Below are positions 1 to 7,577 of a stretch of 46,980 bases of DNA, piece after piece. Source of the DNA: an uncultured Bacteroidia bacterium (lineage in GTDB: Bacteria; Bacteroidota; Bacteroidia; Bacteroidales; UBA932); the NCBI GenBank assembly GCA_902801885.1, contig CADCJX010000018.1:1-46980 (forward strand), read 5' to 3'. The notes under the pieces were generated by a model. That model searched no databases. It was not told the origin of the DNA and worked only from the letters and a program-made list of their open reading frames with translations. A program made the position numbers and the translations under genes. Each line of letters begins with the position of its first letter. Position 1 is the first letter of the stretch.

Positions 1-410
1 TAACGGAAAGAGTATTGCTGGCAGATGATATGCCATTCGTCTATCGCAAGAAACGCCTCCTTATAAGGATCGTGCCCGAGTTTCTTCATGGTCCTTACGA
101 GCTTTGGAAGGGAGTCATATGTGACAGCGATCTTGTAAACAGGATGATCCAGCAAGTAAGCAGCGACATCTGCAGTCTTGTCTCCTTCGCCATATATGCC
201 AAGTAAGGCATCGTTGTACTTGGCTTTCTTGTTCTCTATCAGTCCGACGAAAGGGACAGCTAAGATGGTGGATCCCTTCTGCTCAATGGCGAGGGATGTG
301 GCTCCGCAACCAGTAATTCCCTTGTTAAGGACGCAGTTGACGGGTAGTTCTTCAATTCATTGTCCCAGGTAATCGTACTCTTCAGGGACTTTTCAAATGT
401 CAGTTCTCAT
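1..410 (-). pseudogene. 5' part of a DExH-type ATPase/helicase-like gene, frameshifted near its start, running off the left edge
   Basis: Read leftward, the reverse strand is open from 356 to the edge. It has a P-loop-like stretch GITGCGATS and, about 85 residues later, a DEWH box, the pattern of DExH ATPases. No ATG, GTG or TTG lies between the upstream stop (357-359) and the P-loop. The sequence before it continues in another frame (ELTFEKSLKSTI then TWDNELK, about 398-345), which looks like the true N-terminus. An ATG at 410 fits only if one extra base is removed near 404 and one missing base is restored near 350. The gene is therefore either decayed by two compensating indels or affected by sequence errors. 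A role in replication or maintenance of the element is a guess. Confidence 0.55.
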
Positions 411-483
411 AAAAATGTCTTGTAAAAGATTTAATAAATATCTATAAATTAATAACTTATAATAAATAATGCTTATTTTTCTA

Positions 484-579
484 TAAGCAAAAAAGTTGGC
501 AACTCAAAAAATGTTGAGTTACTATGGAAAAGATTTTATCTCTAAGCAGAAATGTTGGTGAATCAGAAAAAGTTGGGAA
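484..579. repeat. Pair of imperfect 37-bp direct repeats, 59 bp apart, with four GTTG boxes
   Basis: Copies at 484-520 and 543-579 both begin TAAGCA and share GTTGG, then CA, AAAA and GTTG at matching places. The four GTTG boxes start at 495, 513, 554 and 572, so each copy holds two boxes 18 bp apart. The repeats lie in the 362-bp gene-free stretch 411-772, upstream of the leftward ATPase-like gene. They may be protein-binding sites for its control or for maintenance of the element. The rest of the stretch holds the terminator at 585-612 and AT-rich sequence with no gene. Confidence 0.6.
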
Positions 580-584
580 GGAGA

Positions 585-612
585 GCAAAAAACAAGGGCA
601 CCGGAGTACCCT
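585..612 (-). terminator. Rho-independent terminator of the sigma/CHAT unit
   Basis: On the reverse strand AGGGTAC, loop TCCG, then GTGCCCT forms a 7-bp stem with one G-T pair. It is followed by TGTTTTTT. It lies about 160 bp past the stop codon of the CHAT gene. Confidence 0.7.
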
Positions 613-772
613 TGAAAATAAATGTTTAAGCTTTTAAAATTTGCCCTTTTAAAGACATACAAATATAAGAAAAAGATTTGAATTTTCCAAATTTAATTCA
701 CTTATTTTCAAATATTTCTCGGTTATGGGCAGTAGGTGATTGTGGGAGTATTTGCTAGCTTTTTGATGGCAT

Positions 773-3472
773 CTAATCGACCAAAATGAAGCTTGCCCAG
801 TACTTGGGATCACTGTACTTTTCAGAGTTTCTCATGGTATTGATAGCAGCCCTGTAAGCGGTGTGTTTGTCTTCTCCACTGAACAAATGCTCATAGAAGT
901 TGGTCATGAAGAATGCTGTGGCCTCATCATCGACTTTGCTGAGTGTCATGAGTAGGGATTTGACACCGGCTCTTTTAAAAGCCATTTGAAGACCTGCGAC
1001 GCCCTCCTCACTTATATCCCCAAGACCTGTGTTACATGCGGATAATACCACCAGGTCTGTGCCTGATAAGTCCATCCTGGCAATCTCTGACCCCAGAAGA
1101 ATACCATCTTCCTGAGTATCCGGTATAACTTCTCCTTTCCAGGCTTTGTTTCCACCAGAGAAAATGAGTCCACAGCGATTTAAAGGATTGTCTTCAACGA
1201 AGATCCTCTCAAAGAAAGTCATATCTTTTGTTGATGCAGCGTTGTAGTAAAAACCATGTGTTGCCACATGAATAATGTCAAAATGCTTCCCCGTCAGGTC
1301 TTTGAAATTGTATTCGGTTCCCTTAGCCCCAGAATACAAGAGCGAAAACAATTGACGGCTATTAGCCATTATGTTAATTTGATTCACCTCCTTTTCAGTA
1401 CCGCCCAACATATCAAAAGTATCGTTTCTGAAAGAGTTGTCTCCACTTCGATATGCAATAACATCAGATGACTTCTCCGTTAAATTCTGATTCGAGTAAT
1501 CATCATAATTCATCCCACCGAAGAGAGCGATTGTTTTGTAGCGCGATTCATCTTCCTTGTCTTTTACACTCTTCGTGGATACACATAAATGAATATTATA
1601 CCGATCTGATAGGCGTTCACCTCTATCGTTCAAGAATGCGGAGATGTTCGCCAAACTCAATACCCCATCAGAGGCATAATATACAATATCATTATTGGAA
1701 AGATACTCTTCAAGAGGTTTCCATATTGTTGAATATAATGTTGATGAGGAGGTCGAATAGTAATTACCTGCAATAAGTTGTTTGTTGATATCGCTACTGC
1801 TTGCAAGTGTTACTATTTTGGGTTCCTCCCATCCTCTTCTTAAAACAACGGCTTTATAGATATCATCTTCGAAGGATAATGATGGAGCCTTAACTATCTC
1901 TATTGCGCACTCGTTGTCAGACAAACTTCTTCTAATATCTTCGAAACTGTAAAAACAATCTGCTAGCACTTGCTTCATATTGCTTCCAAGCAAGCGTTCT
2001 ACAGCTTCATTGAAATCCCTATATCGTTTACTCTGAGTGTCCAGATTTGAGGAGAATACACGTTCACGTTTTATTTCTTCAAGTTCGGTGACTAATCTAT
2101 AATCTTTCTTTATTGCCTTCTCTATTGAGTTTGATAGTTTTGTAGAAGCTCCTTTTAGATACAAAGCTGTATTATATGCCCATCTAGGATCCTTGTTATT
2201 GTAATTGACCGCTATATATGGAGTTAAATCGTGAACAGGAATAACAGTTTCATCAAAGATGTAATCTATTGTCCGTGTCGTTAAACCTTCTGTGGGAGAT
2301 AGATACCAAGCACCAGTTAAGTAGGCGCCGGATGCCCATTTATTAAAATCATCCTTGTTTGTCAGATATCTAAGACGGGCATTCTCGCTAATAGTTGCGA
2401 GATCATATTGGGAATAGGGCAGTGCTATTTCAACGAGTCGCCTGTTGTCGAATTGTATGGCATCGTGTAAAGCATAGTATGGCTTTACAGGATCCTGGTA
2501 GCTCTCAGTAGTGGGTGACTGTATCAAGTCTAACAACTCCCTAGCCCGATAATACTGTTTTTGTTTCAGGCATGATTTATATCTTAAGAAAATTGGGTCA
2601 GAGAAGAATCCTTTTTGGTAACCTTGAATATCACCACCCATCGCAGATATCAGATAATGGTAGTGACTTGAAAACAATGGACTTCGTTGAGTTTTATCTA
2701 TGTGATAATCTGCGTATCGGTCTGCATTCGGATCATTTATCTTGTAAGCATACACTGTTCGCTTGTCTGCAAAATAATAAGTGATAGGGTGATAGTAGTC
2801 ATCATCAAACAATTGAGAACTGGCTTCTACTCCGACGTCTGACCATTTTAAGATAATTGCAGCAATTGAATCATTAACAGGAGAATAAGTATCCTCTAAT
2901 ACCATTATTGCATACTCCATACATTTCGTAATGGCATCATAATAATCATGATTATCTCTATTCAGAGTATCCTTATCCCAAATCTTAACCAAGTTATAAG
3001 CATCTACTATTCTATCATACTCTTTGTTCTTCTTAGAATATAATAGTATCGGATACAATGTCTCATATTTGGTCTTTGCTAATTGTAAAGACTTGTTAAG
3101 AAGATATGTTCGAACCGATTGAGGGACGTATACATTCAATGCGTCCCTATATAATTCCAGACAGGCTTCATAGTTAATATACTTTTCAAAATCAAGCAGG
3201 AGAGAGTCCTTAGATTCGAAAGTTGTTGGGTCTAGTAAGTCAACAAGATTAGAGAGTTCTTTATGTATCTCTTTCTCGTCAATAATACTACGATCATAAT
3301 CAAAGCTTAGGGCTCGGAATATAGCTTCGGGCGATTCCGACTGATTCTTGCTATTATCGCGAGAAGTGATGCGATTGCTATTCCCAACAATGTAGATTAT
3401 ACAAACAGAGATAATCGCTAAAACAATGATAATAATGATTCGAGTGAAGACTTTCAATACACGAGACGCCAT
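773..3472 (-). CDS. Membrane-anchored CHAT-domain (caspase-like) peptidase
   Basis: This 899-residue protein has one hydrophobic segment at about residues 9-29 and a long middle region (about 45-650) that reads as helical, TPR-like repeats. The C-terminal CHAT domain covers about 690-899. The caspase-type pair is present: His739 in HVATHG and Cys813 in LSACNTG, followed by GVAGL and the family motif KVDDEAT. CHAT proteins are cysteine peptidases of the separase/caspase clan, usually switched on by a sensor partner. Residues before the membrane segment (R4, K7, R11) suggest the N-terminus is inside and the CHAT domain outside the cytoplasm, but basic residues also follow the segment, so topology is uncertain. 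It is the last gene of the unit, 40 bp after the anti-sigma-like gene. The natural partner is inferred, not shown. Confidence 0.85.
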   Translation of the reverse strand: MASRVLKVFTRIIIIIVLAIISVCIIYIVGNSNRITSRDNSKNQSESPEAIFRALSFDYDRSIIDEKEIHKELSNLVDLLDPTTFESKDSLLLDFEKYINYEACLELYRDALNVYVPQSVRTYLLNKSLQLAKTKYETLYPILLYSKKNKEYDRIVDAYNLVKIWDKDTLNRDNHDYYDAITKCMEYAIMVLEDTYSPVNDSIAAIILKWSDVGVEASSQLFDDDYYHPITYYFADKRTVYAYKINDPNADRYADYHIDKTQRSPLFSSHYHYLISAMGGDIQGYQKGFFSDPIFLRYKSCLKQKQYYRARELLDLIQSPTTESYQDPVKPYYALHDAIQFDNRRLVEIALPYSQYDLATISENARLRYLTNKDDFNKWASGAYLTGAWYLSPTEGLTTRTIDYIFDETVIPVHDLTPYIAVNYNNKDPRWAYNTALYLKGASTKLSNSIEKAIKKDYRLVTELEEIKRERVFSSNLDTQSKRYRDFNEAVERLLGSNMKQVLADCFYSFEDIRRSLSDNECAIEIVKAPSLSFEDDIYKAVVLRRGWEEPKIVTLASSSDINKQLIAGNYYSTSSSTLYSTIWKPLEEYLSNNDIVYYASDGVLSLANISAFLNDRGERLSDRYNIHLCVSTKSVKDKEDESRYKTIALFGGMNYDDYSNQNLTEKSSDVIAYRSGDNSFRNDTFDMLGGTEKEVNQINIMANSRQLFSLLYSGAKGTEYNFKDLTGKHFDIIHVATHGFYYNAASTKDMTFFERIFVEDNPLNRCGLIFSGGNKAWKGEVIPDTQEDGILLGSEIARMDLSGTDLVVLSACNTGLGDISEEGVAGLQMAFKRAGVKSLLMTLSKVDDEATAFFMTNFYEHLFSGEDKHTAYRAAINTMRNSEKYSDPKYWASFILVD

Positions 3473-3512
3473 ATTGCTCTTCTCAATTTAATAATAAGAA
3501 ATATGACTGGTA

Positions 3513-4268
3513 CTAGTAAACCTCTTTCAGTATTCTCAAGGCTTCTTCAGAATGAGTGCTTTCAGATGAGGCTATCTGCTTTAGATGCTTCTTGGCTTTG
3601 CCGACTTCCTTTTCATGCATAAGAAGAATCGCTCGATACCATTCAGCATCTTGTTTAATCTTGTTAAGCTCTGAAATCCTCATTATGGCGGAGTCATCGT
3701 TTGACAAAGCAGATATCTGTTGGTCTATCGCTTCTTCAACTTCTTTCAATGAGGCGAGAGCTTCTTGACACTTCCCATCTTGAATCATGGAATAACTGGA
3801 TTTCAACTTGTCAGATATCTCGTCATCTCCTCTAAGAGTATTCATCTGAATGCTTCCAGAGGCTAGAATCTTTCCAGCTTCTTCATATCCAGATACAGCT
3901 AGATTGTGATTATTGATTGGCAGGAATACTCCAAGAGCGAGAGCTGCAGCAACCGCAAATGAAATGACAGTCTTTGCAGGTGTAAGCCATTGTTTAACTC
4001 TTTGGAAAATTGGTTCAGACGTGTGCAATGACTTCGCAAGTTTGTCCGCGCCAGCCATTTCTCTTTCCACCATCTCAAGGTCTTCTTGAAGTTGTTTCTC
4101 CTTATAAGCCATCACAGTAGCTTTTGATACCCCTTCAATCTCCTGAAACTCTTTGGCGAGTTCATTGTCGTTAAGAAGATCCCTCTCGAAGGAGATTCTA
4201 TCCTCGATGCTCATCTCACCTTTTATATATGAACGGATTCTTTCGAATCTCTCTATATTCTCTTCCAT
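3513..4268 (-). CDS. One-pass membrane protein with anti-sigma-like N-terminus
   Basis: The 251-residue protein starts with a helical segment typical of Bacteroidota anti-sigma factors (IRSYIKGEMS, then acidic and leucine-rich helices to about residue 70). A single membrane segment spans about 99-117, and a helical C-terminal part (about 125-251) ends in repeats like a short TPR (AEWYRAILLM, EALRILKEVY). The likely topology puts the N-terminus in the cytoplasm, able to hold the sigma factor, and the helical domain outside. It starts 4 bp after the sigma gene stop, so the two are surely co-transcribed. It has no zinc-binding HxxxCxxC motif. The anti-sigma role is inferred from layout and neighbours; a scaffold for the CHAT protein is another possibility. 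Confidence 0.65.
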   Translation of the reverse strand: MEENIERFERIRSYIKGEMSIEDRISFERDLLNDNELAKEFQEIEGVSKATVMAYKEKQLQEDLEMVEREMAGADKLAKSLHTSEPIFQRVKQWLTPAKTVISFAVAAALALGVFLPINNHNLAVSGYEEAGKILASGSIQMNTLRGDDEISDKLKSSYSMIQDGKCQEALASLKEVEEAIDQQISALSNDDSAIMRISELNKIKQDAEWYRAILLMHEKEVGKAKKHLKQIASSESTHSEEALRILKEVY

Positions 4269-4272
4269 GGCT

Positions 4273-5013
4273 TTAATTATTTAGCTGTTTTTCGCACCAA
4301 TCCTTAATAAGGTCTTTGTCTTTGATTAGAACCTTTAATTTTTGATGGCATCTGAATCTCTTTGTTTTGATTGCGTTGGTAGAAGGATAAAGATTCGGGT
4401 TCTTTTCCATAAGCTCCTTGTCGCTCATGTCATTCCACCAGGTATCACGGATGACCGTCTTACATGGTTCCTCCATATTCCAGACTTTATCTTGGACGAA
4501 TCGTTCTCGTGTAATTCGTTCTTCATAGGATTCCTCCAGATCCTCTTCTCCTGATTCTTCCTTCTTTTTAAAAAGATCGTAAGCGACCTGGATGATTTTG
4601 GTATCTATCTCTTTCTGCTGTTTTCTCCCTTGAAGTGGAAAGTCTTTCTCATTCTCTTCCTCTTCCGGCTCCTCCGTTTTCATCTCCCTCTTCTTGAAGA
4701 CTCGTTGATCTTTCTTTAGCCTGGAGAACTTCTCCTGTTTACGAGTCTCTTCAAACAATTTGAGCCTTCCGACTGATACCAGGTACGTTGAGATATCCAC
4801 AGTCAGTTTCTCTCTGGTCAATTTCCCTTCCTTGATCTGAGTCCATAACTCCGTAATGGCTTCCTGATAGATTTCAGAGATCTCAACCTTTATCCCTGGG
4901 AAATGCTTATAGAAGTAAGCCTTAAATAGGTCTTTATTGTCGTTATCGAACCTATTAAATGCTCTGTTGTCACCGGCGAATAGGCCGTCTAGTACTGTTT
5001 TATCTGTTGCCAT
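4273..5013 (-). CDS. Sigma-70-family factor of the sigma/anti-sigma/CHAT unit
   Basis: The protein of 246 residues has a region-2-like part at about 38-95 (EIYQEAITELW, then a helix ending in basic residues). A region-4-like HTH lies at about 190-235 (TVIRDTWWNDMSDKELMEKN, then NAIKTKRFRCHQKLKVL). Between them is a highly charged linker with a run of Glu, longer than in a standard ECF factor. I chose the ATG at 5013 rather than the GTG at 5037 because a TATCTTTG box (5037-5044) covers the GTG. It should direct RNA polymerase to the unit's own targets; the four repeated motifs just upstream are candidate binding sites. Sequence similarity to usual ECF factors is modest, so the target promoter cannot be read from the protein. 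Confidence 0.75.
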   Translation of the reverse strand: MATDKTVLDGLFAGDNRAFNRFDNDNKDLFKAYFYKHFPGIKVEISEIYQEAITELWTQIKEGKLTREKLTVDISTYLVSVGRLKLFEETRKQEKFSRLKKDQRVFKKREMKTEEPEEEENEKDFPLQGRKQQKEIDTKIIQVAYDLFKKKEESGEEDLEESYEERITRERFVQDKVWNMEEPCKTVIRDTWWNDMSDKELMEKNPNLYPSTNAIKTKRFRCHQKLKVLIKDKDLIKDWCEKQLNN

Positions 5014-5036
5014 CCTAATGACTATAGCTCTTATCA

Positions 5037-5083
5037 CAAAGATAGCATTTTCTGAAGAGTAATCATATGCCTCACCTTTGGTG
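5037..5083 (-). promoter_or_regulatory. Promoter region of the sigma gene
   Basis: On the reverse strand TATCTTTG (5037-5044) matches the Bacteroidota -7 box TAnnTTTG, 23 bases before the ATG at 5013. I see no matching -33 TTTG. A perfect inverted repeat CACC-TTT-GGTG lies at 5073-5083, near where a -33 element would sit, and may be an operator. Confidence 0.5.
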
Positions 5084-5094
5084 AAAACGAATCC

Positions 5095-5310
5095 TGTAAC
5101 CGTTCCCCAAAAGTGTCATAAACAATTGGAGGTCGGAGGAGATAAGAAAGTTTGTAACCTATTAGCGTAAATGACATAAACGAATGGAAAGCGGAGATAT
5201 GATAAATAAACTGTAACCGAATTCCGAAAAAGACATGAATGAATGGGAAGCTTACACGGCAGAACAAAAAATAAAAAAGTGTGTAACCAAATTTTGAAAC
5301 TGACATAAAC
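5095..5310. repeat. Array of four two-part motifs upstream of the sigma gene
   Basis: TGTAACC starts at 5095, 5153, 5212 and 5282. After exactly 13 bases in every copy comes GACATAAAC or a close variant (GTCATAAAC, GACATAAAC, GACATGAAT, GACATAAAC), followed by a less conserved AATGGA-like tail. Unit spacing is 58, 59 and 70 bp while the inner spacer stays at 13. On the strand of the sigma gene this reads GTTTATGTC, 13 bases, GGTTACA. Constant inner spacing with variable outer spacing points to a protein-binding site (promoter for the local sigma factor, or operator), not to a coding or simple tandem repeat. Confidence 0.75.
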
Positions 5311-5666
5311 GAGTAGAAACAGAAATGAAAACGATGATGAAACGAAAATCCAACAGGGCGCTAAAGCCACCATGACGACTGCGGTCGGGTTGCTGCCCAC
5401 CTGATGAAAACAAAAGCAGATAGTTCTTTGACAAGTTGGAGGTGTAGGCTACCGAAAAAGCTGACGGAGAGATTGGAGCCTAAGTGATCAGCCAAGGACT
5501 GGCAGGAAAGGAAGGAGAAGAGAGAGATTGAGGGACCTTGTTAGCAGGGATGCGAAACATAGTCAATATGAACCCGGACTAGTACTGACATGAATTGACT
5601 AAGGGTAACGACCTACCCTGATCTGAAACGATGCGAATAAGGTTTAATGATAAAAAAACAAAAACA
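5311..5666. other. Gene-free stretch before the small rightward genes
   Basis: No convincing gene on either strand; the short open frames here have no coding look. The sequence is rich in G and A on the plus strand (about 5440-5560). It must hold the promoter of the gene at 5667 and possibly an untranslated leader, but I found no clear TAnnTTTG box. Confidence 0.4.
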
Positions 5667-6194
5667 ATGGAAAAGATTAAAAATCAACTGTTTGTCCTCA
5701 CAGACGAGGGCTATGATGGAGCCTATAAGGCTACCGCTTACGATCAAGAGTCAGATGCTCTTGAGGAACTAAAAAGGCTGATGGAGCAAAAACCAGCATG
5801 CTGTATGAATCTTGATGGTAAAGGATTCATTGATTTTGAAGAGACACAACATAGAGTTCTTACTCTTGAAGACGCCATTAGCACTGATGGTAAGATGGTA
5901 TGGGTCATTCATCAGAAATGCTTTGACATGGATTTCTTCTCAATGTTTGATTGGGAGAATTACTTCAGCACCAGAAAAGAGGCTGAGGATCTTTACCAAG
6001 AGAGGAGTTCTCTTTACAAAGGGATGGCAGAAGGTCAGCCAATGATCGAGATTCATGAGAATGAGGGACATGACCAAATGTTCATTCTTGTAAAAGGAAT
6101 CCCAAGAGTCCTTTTAGAGTTCCATGCTAGACCTATTGGTGAGATCACCAATGTGGGTACACTCATGTTTAACATGTATCTGGAGGATAATTAA
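5667..6194 (+). CDS. Uncharacterised small acidic protein of the element
   Basis: A 175-residue protein starting MEKIKNQLFVLTDEGYDG. The ATG at 5667 was preferred over one at 5631 because the extra 12 residues are lysine-rich filler. It is acidic and rich in aromatic residues (MDFFSMFDWENYF), with no signal peptide, membrane segment or motif I know. The alternation of short strands and helices fits a compact soluble fold. It is the first of three unknown rightward genes (5667, 6358, 6942) that precede the excisionase-like gene; each is separated from the next by 160-210 bp, so they may have separate promoters. Elements of this kind often carry anti-restriction or replication helper genes here, but nothing in the sequence shows this. 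Confidence 0.65.
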   Translation: MEKIKNQLFVLTDEGYDGAYKATAYDQESDALEELKRLMEQKPACCMNLDGKGFIDFEETQHRVLTLEDAISTDGKMVWVIHQKCFDMDFFSMFDWENYFSTRKEAEDLYQERSSLYKGMAEGQPMIEIHENEGHDQMFILVKGIPRVLLEFHARPIGEITNVGTLMFNMYLEDN

Positions 6195-6357
6195 TCTGCT
6201 CCGATTCCTTTTAGAATAAACTATGAAAGACTTTCAAACGGATTGTTCCACACTACGGGCAATCGTCAAAGGCATGACGTATTGTGTCTAGAGGAGGGCG
6301 CCTCCTTCCTCTCAAAATGTTTGAACCTTATGGTGTATAGGCAACCGTCAATTTATA

Positions 6358-6732
6358 ATGAGAAACAATAATACAAAAAGAGTTTCAAATACATATCGAA
6401 GAACTAAAAAAAGAACTATCCCTTTATCTCAGCCTTTATATGAGCCAAACTCTAAGCCAACCATGGTACTCTGGAGAGCAGATTTCACGGTAGAAGATCC
6501 GTATTATCGACTATCCTTTGCCGTGGACGAGACACCTCAAAGAATGGTATATAACCTCTTAGGTATCGATATCTCAGATTATCCTTTACCTAAGGATAAA
6601 GTTCTGGCATTACCATTTCATGGAACGATAATGCTGGTAACAAATTGGGAAATATTTCTCAGAGTCGCAGAAGATGAACAAGTAGACGAAGTTCAATCCT
6701 TTGTCAGTCACATAACAGGATGTGATAAGTAG
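6358..6732 (+). CDS. Uncharacterised small protein of the element
   Basis: A 124-residue protein with a basic, Asn/Arg/Lys-rich N-terminus (about residues 1-25), followed by a part with alternating hydrophobic residues (RLSFAVDETPQRMVYNLLGI) and a short helical end. No signal peptide, membrane segment or catalytic motif is visible and I do not recognise the family. The gene-free gap after it (6733-6941) contains a short inverted repeat CGGCGA/TCGCCG near 6823-6841, which may be a transcript hairpin. Confidence 0.55.
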   Translation: MRNNNTKRVSNTYRRTKKRTIPLSQPLYEPNSKPTMVLWRADFTVEDPYYRLSFAVDETPQRMVYNLLGIDISDYPLPKDKVLALPFHGTIMLVTNWEIFLRVAEDEQVDEVQSFVSHITGCDK

Positions 6733-6941
6733 AGTCTATCAATGGCCAAGGGAGTTCCGGGCGAGCCCGATATCAAACAGCCCGGACAATTTAATTAATT
6801 AAAAAGGATGATAATAAATAGATCGGCGATGACTCTTCGCCGCGGAGGGATTCTCCTCAAGAATGGTTGGATCCTAAGAGTCAATGAGAAGTCCTCAGAA
6901 GAGGTAGTGTTTAATATGTTTAATAAATTTTTTGTTTAGAA

Positions 6942-7223
6942 ATGAAGAAGTATCAATCTTTTGAAGACTGGATAGAAAGTCAGTCAATCAACCCTTATGT
7001 GGTTGTGTGTCTCTCCTTAGATGGAGATATCAATTACGTTGAAGATTTCGAGACTCTTGCTGAGGCTCAGTACGAGATGACAAGCCTGTGGAAAGGCTGC
7101 TATTACGATGAGAATGACAGTAATGACTATGAGCTTGAGATCCTGCCTAACGGTTTTATCGCCTGCGGGTACCGGTACCTTTTGTTTTCAGCAGTAAACA
7201 CATGGAGGGTCGCCCATGAATAA
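6942..7223 (+). CDS. Uncharacterised small acidic protein, overlapping the excisionase-like gene
   Basis: A 93-residue acidic protein (MKKYQSFEDWIES start) with a pattern YVVVCLSLDGDINYVEDF then a helix AEAQYEMTSLW, suggesting a small beta-alpha fold. Its last codons overlap the start of the next gene by 8 bp, so the two are translated together. The family is not recognised. Close coupling to an excisionase-like gene suggests a part in excision or its control, but this is inference from position only. Confidence 0.6.
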   Translation: MKKYQSFEDWIESQSINPYVVVCLSLDGDINYVEDFETLAEAQYEMTSLWKGCYYDENDSNDYELEILPNGFIACGYRYLLFSAVNTWRVAHE

Positions 7224-7518
7224 TCCAGCTTCTCTTCTCGGCTCCTATGTAGAGGAGCTCCTCCGAAATATCGTAAATGAGGCAGTAGCTGAGGCTCTTC
7301 TTAAAAATGCTGAGGATACTCCCCGCTACCCTGAGAAGGTCGGCGTCGATCTGGCATCAGAGATTACCGGGTACACTAAGAACAGTTTATATCAGATGCA
7401 CTCCAAAGGCCAGGTGCCCGGTGCTCTCAAGGTAGGAGGTAAGCTGATGTTTGACACCAAAATACTGAAGCGGTGGGTAGATGAAGGAGGAAGGCGAATA
7501 CCCCCTAAATGCGCATAG
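7216..7518 (+). CDS. Excisionase-like helix-turn-helix DNA-binding protein
   Basis: A 100-residue protein. An N-terminal helix (1-33) is followed by a MerR/excisionase-type HTH at about 45-95: VDLASEITGYTKNSLYQMHS, then GALKVGGKLMFDTKILKRWV. This is the layout of the helix_turn_helix_17/excisionase family, where the wing carries a GGKLxF-like turn. Such proteins in integrated elements usually act as recombination directionality factors or regulators of the integrase. The integrase gene lies on the other strand about 1.2 kb away. The gene ends 12 bp before a strong hairpin terminator. Confidence 0.75.
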   Translation: MNNPASLLGSYVEELLRNIVNEAVAEALLKNAEDTPRYPEKVGVDLASEITGYTKNSLYQMHSKGQVPGALKVGGKLMFDTKILKRWVDEGGRRIPPKCA

Positions 7519-7530
7519 AGTCAATAAAAG

Positions 7531-7564
7531 TCCCGCATACCACTCACGGTGTGCGGGATTTTTG
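7531..7564. terminator. Bidirectional terminator between the excisionase-like gene and fic
   Basis: Stem TCCCGCATAC (7531-7540) pairs with GTGTGCGGGA (7549-7558), one G-T pair, loop of 8 bases, then TTTTTG. AAAA precedes it, so it can serve both converging genes. Confidence 0.8.
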
Positions 7565-7577
7565 CGTTTATCTCACC

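Noticed and set aside
1468-1776. 102-residue plus-strand open frame
   Set aside because: Lies fully inside the CHAT gene in another frame; the protein has low-complexity His/Ser-rich sequence.
773-5310. CRISPR type III-E system
   Set aside because: Only the sigma/CHAT logic is shared. I found no Cas7-11 (gRAMP), Cas1/Cas2 or repeat-spacer array.
5034-5434. Three overlapping reverse-strand open frames (60-94 residues) in the repeat array
   Set aside because: Phe/Leu/Ser-rich translations with no start context, caused by the AT-rich repeats; the fixed 13-base spacer explains the sequence better.
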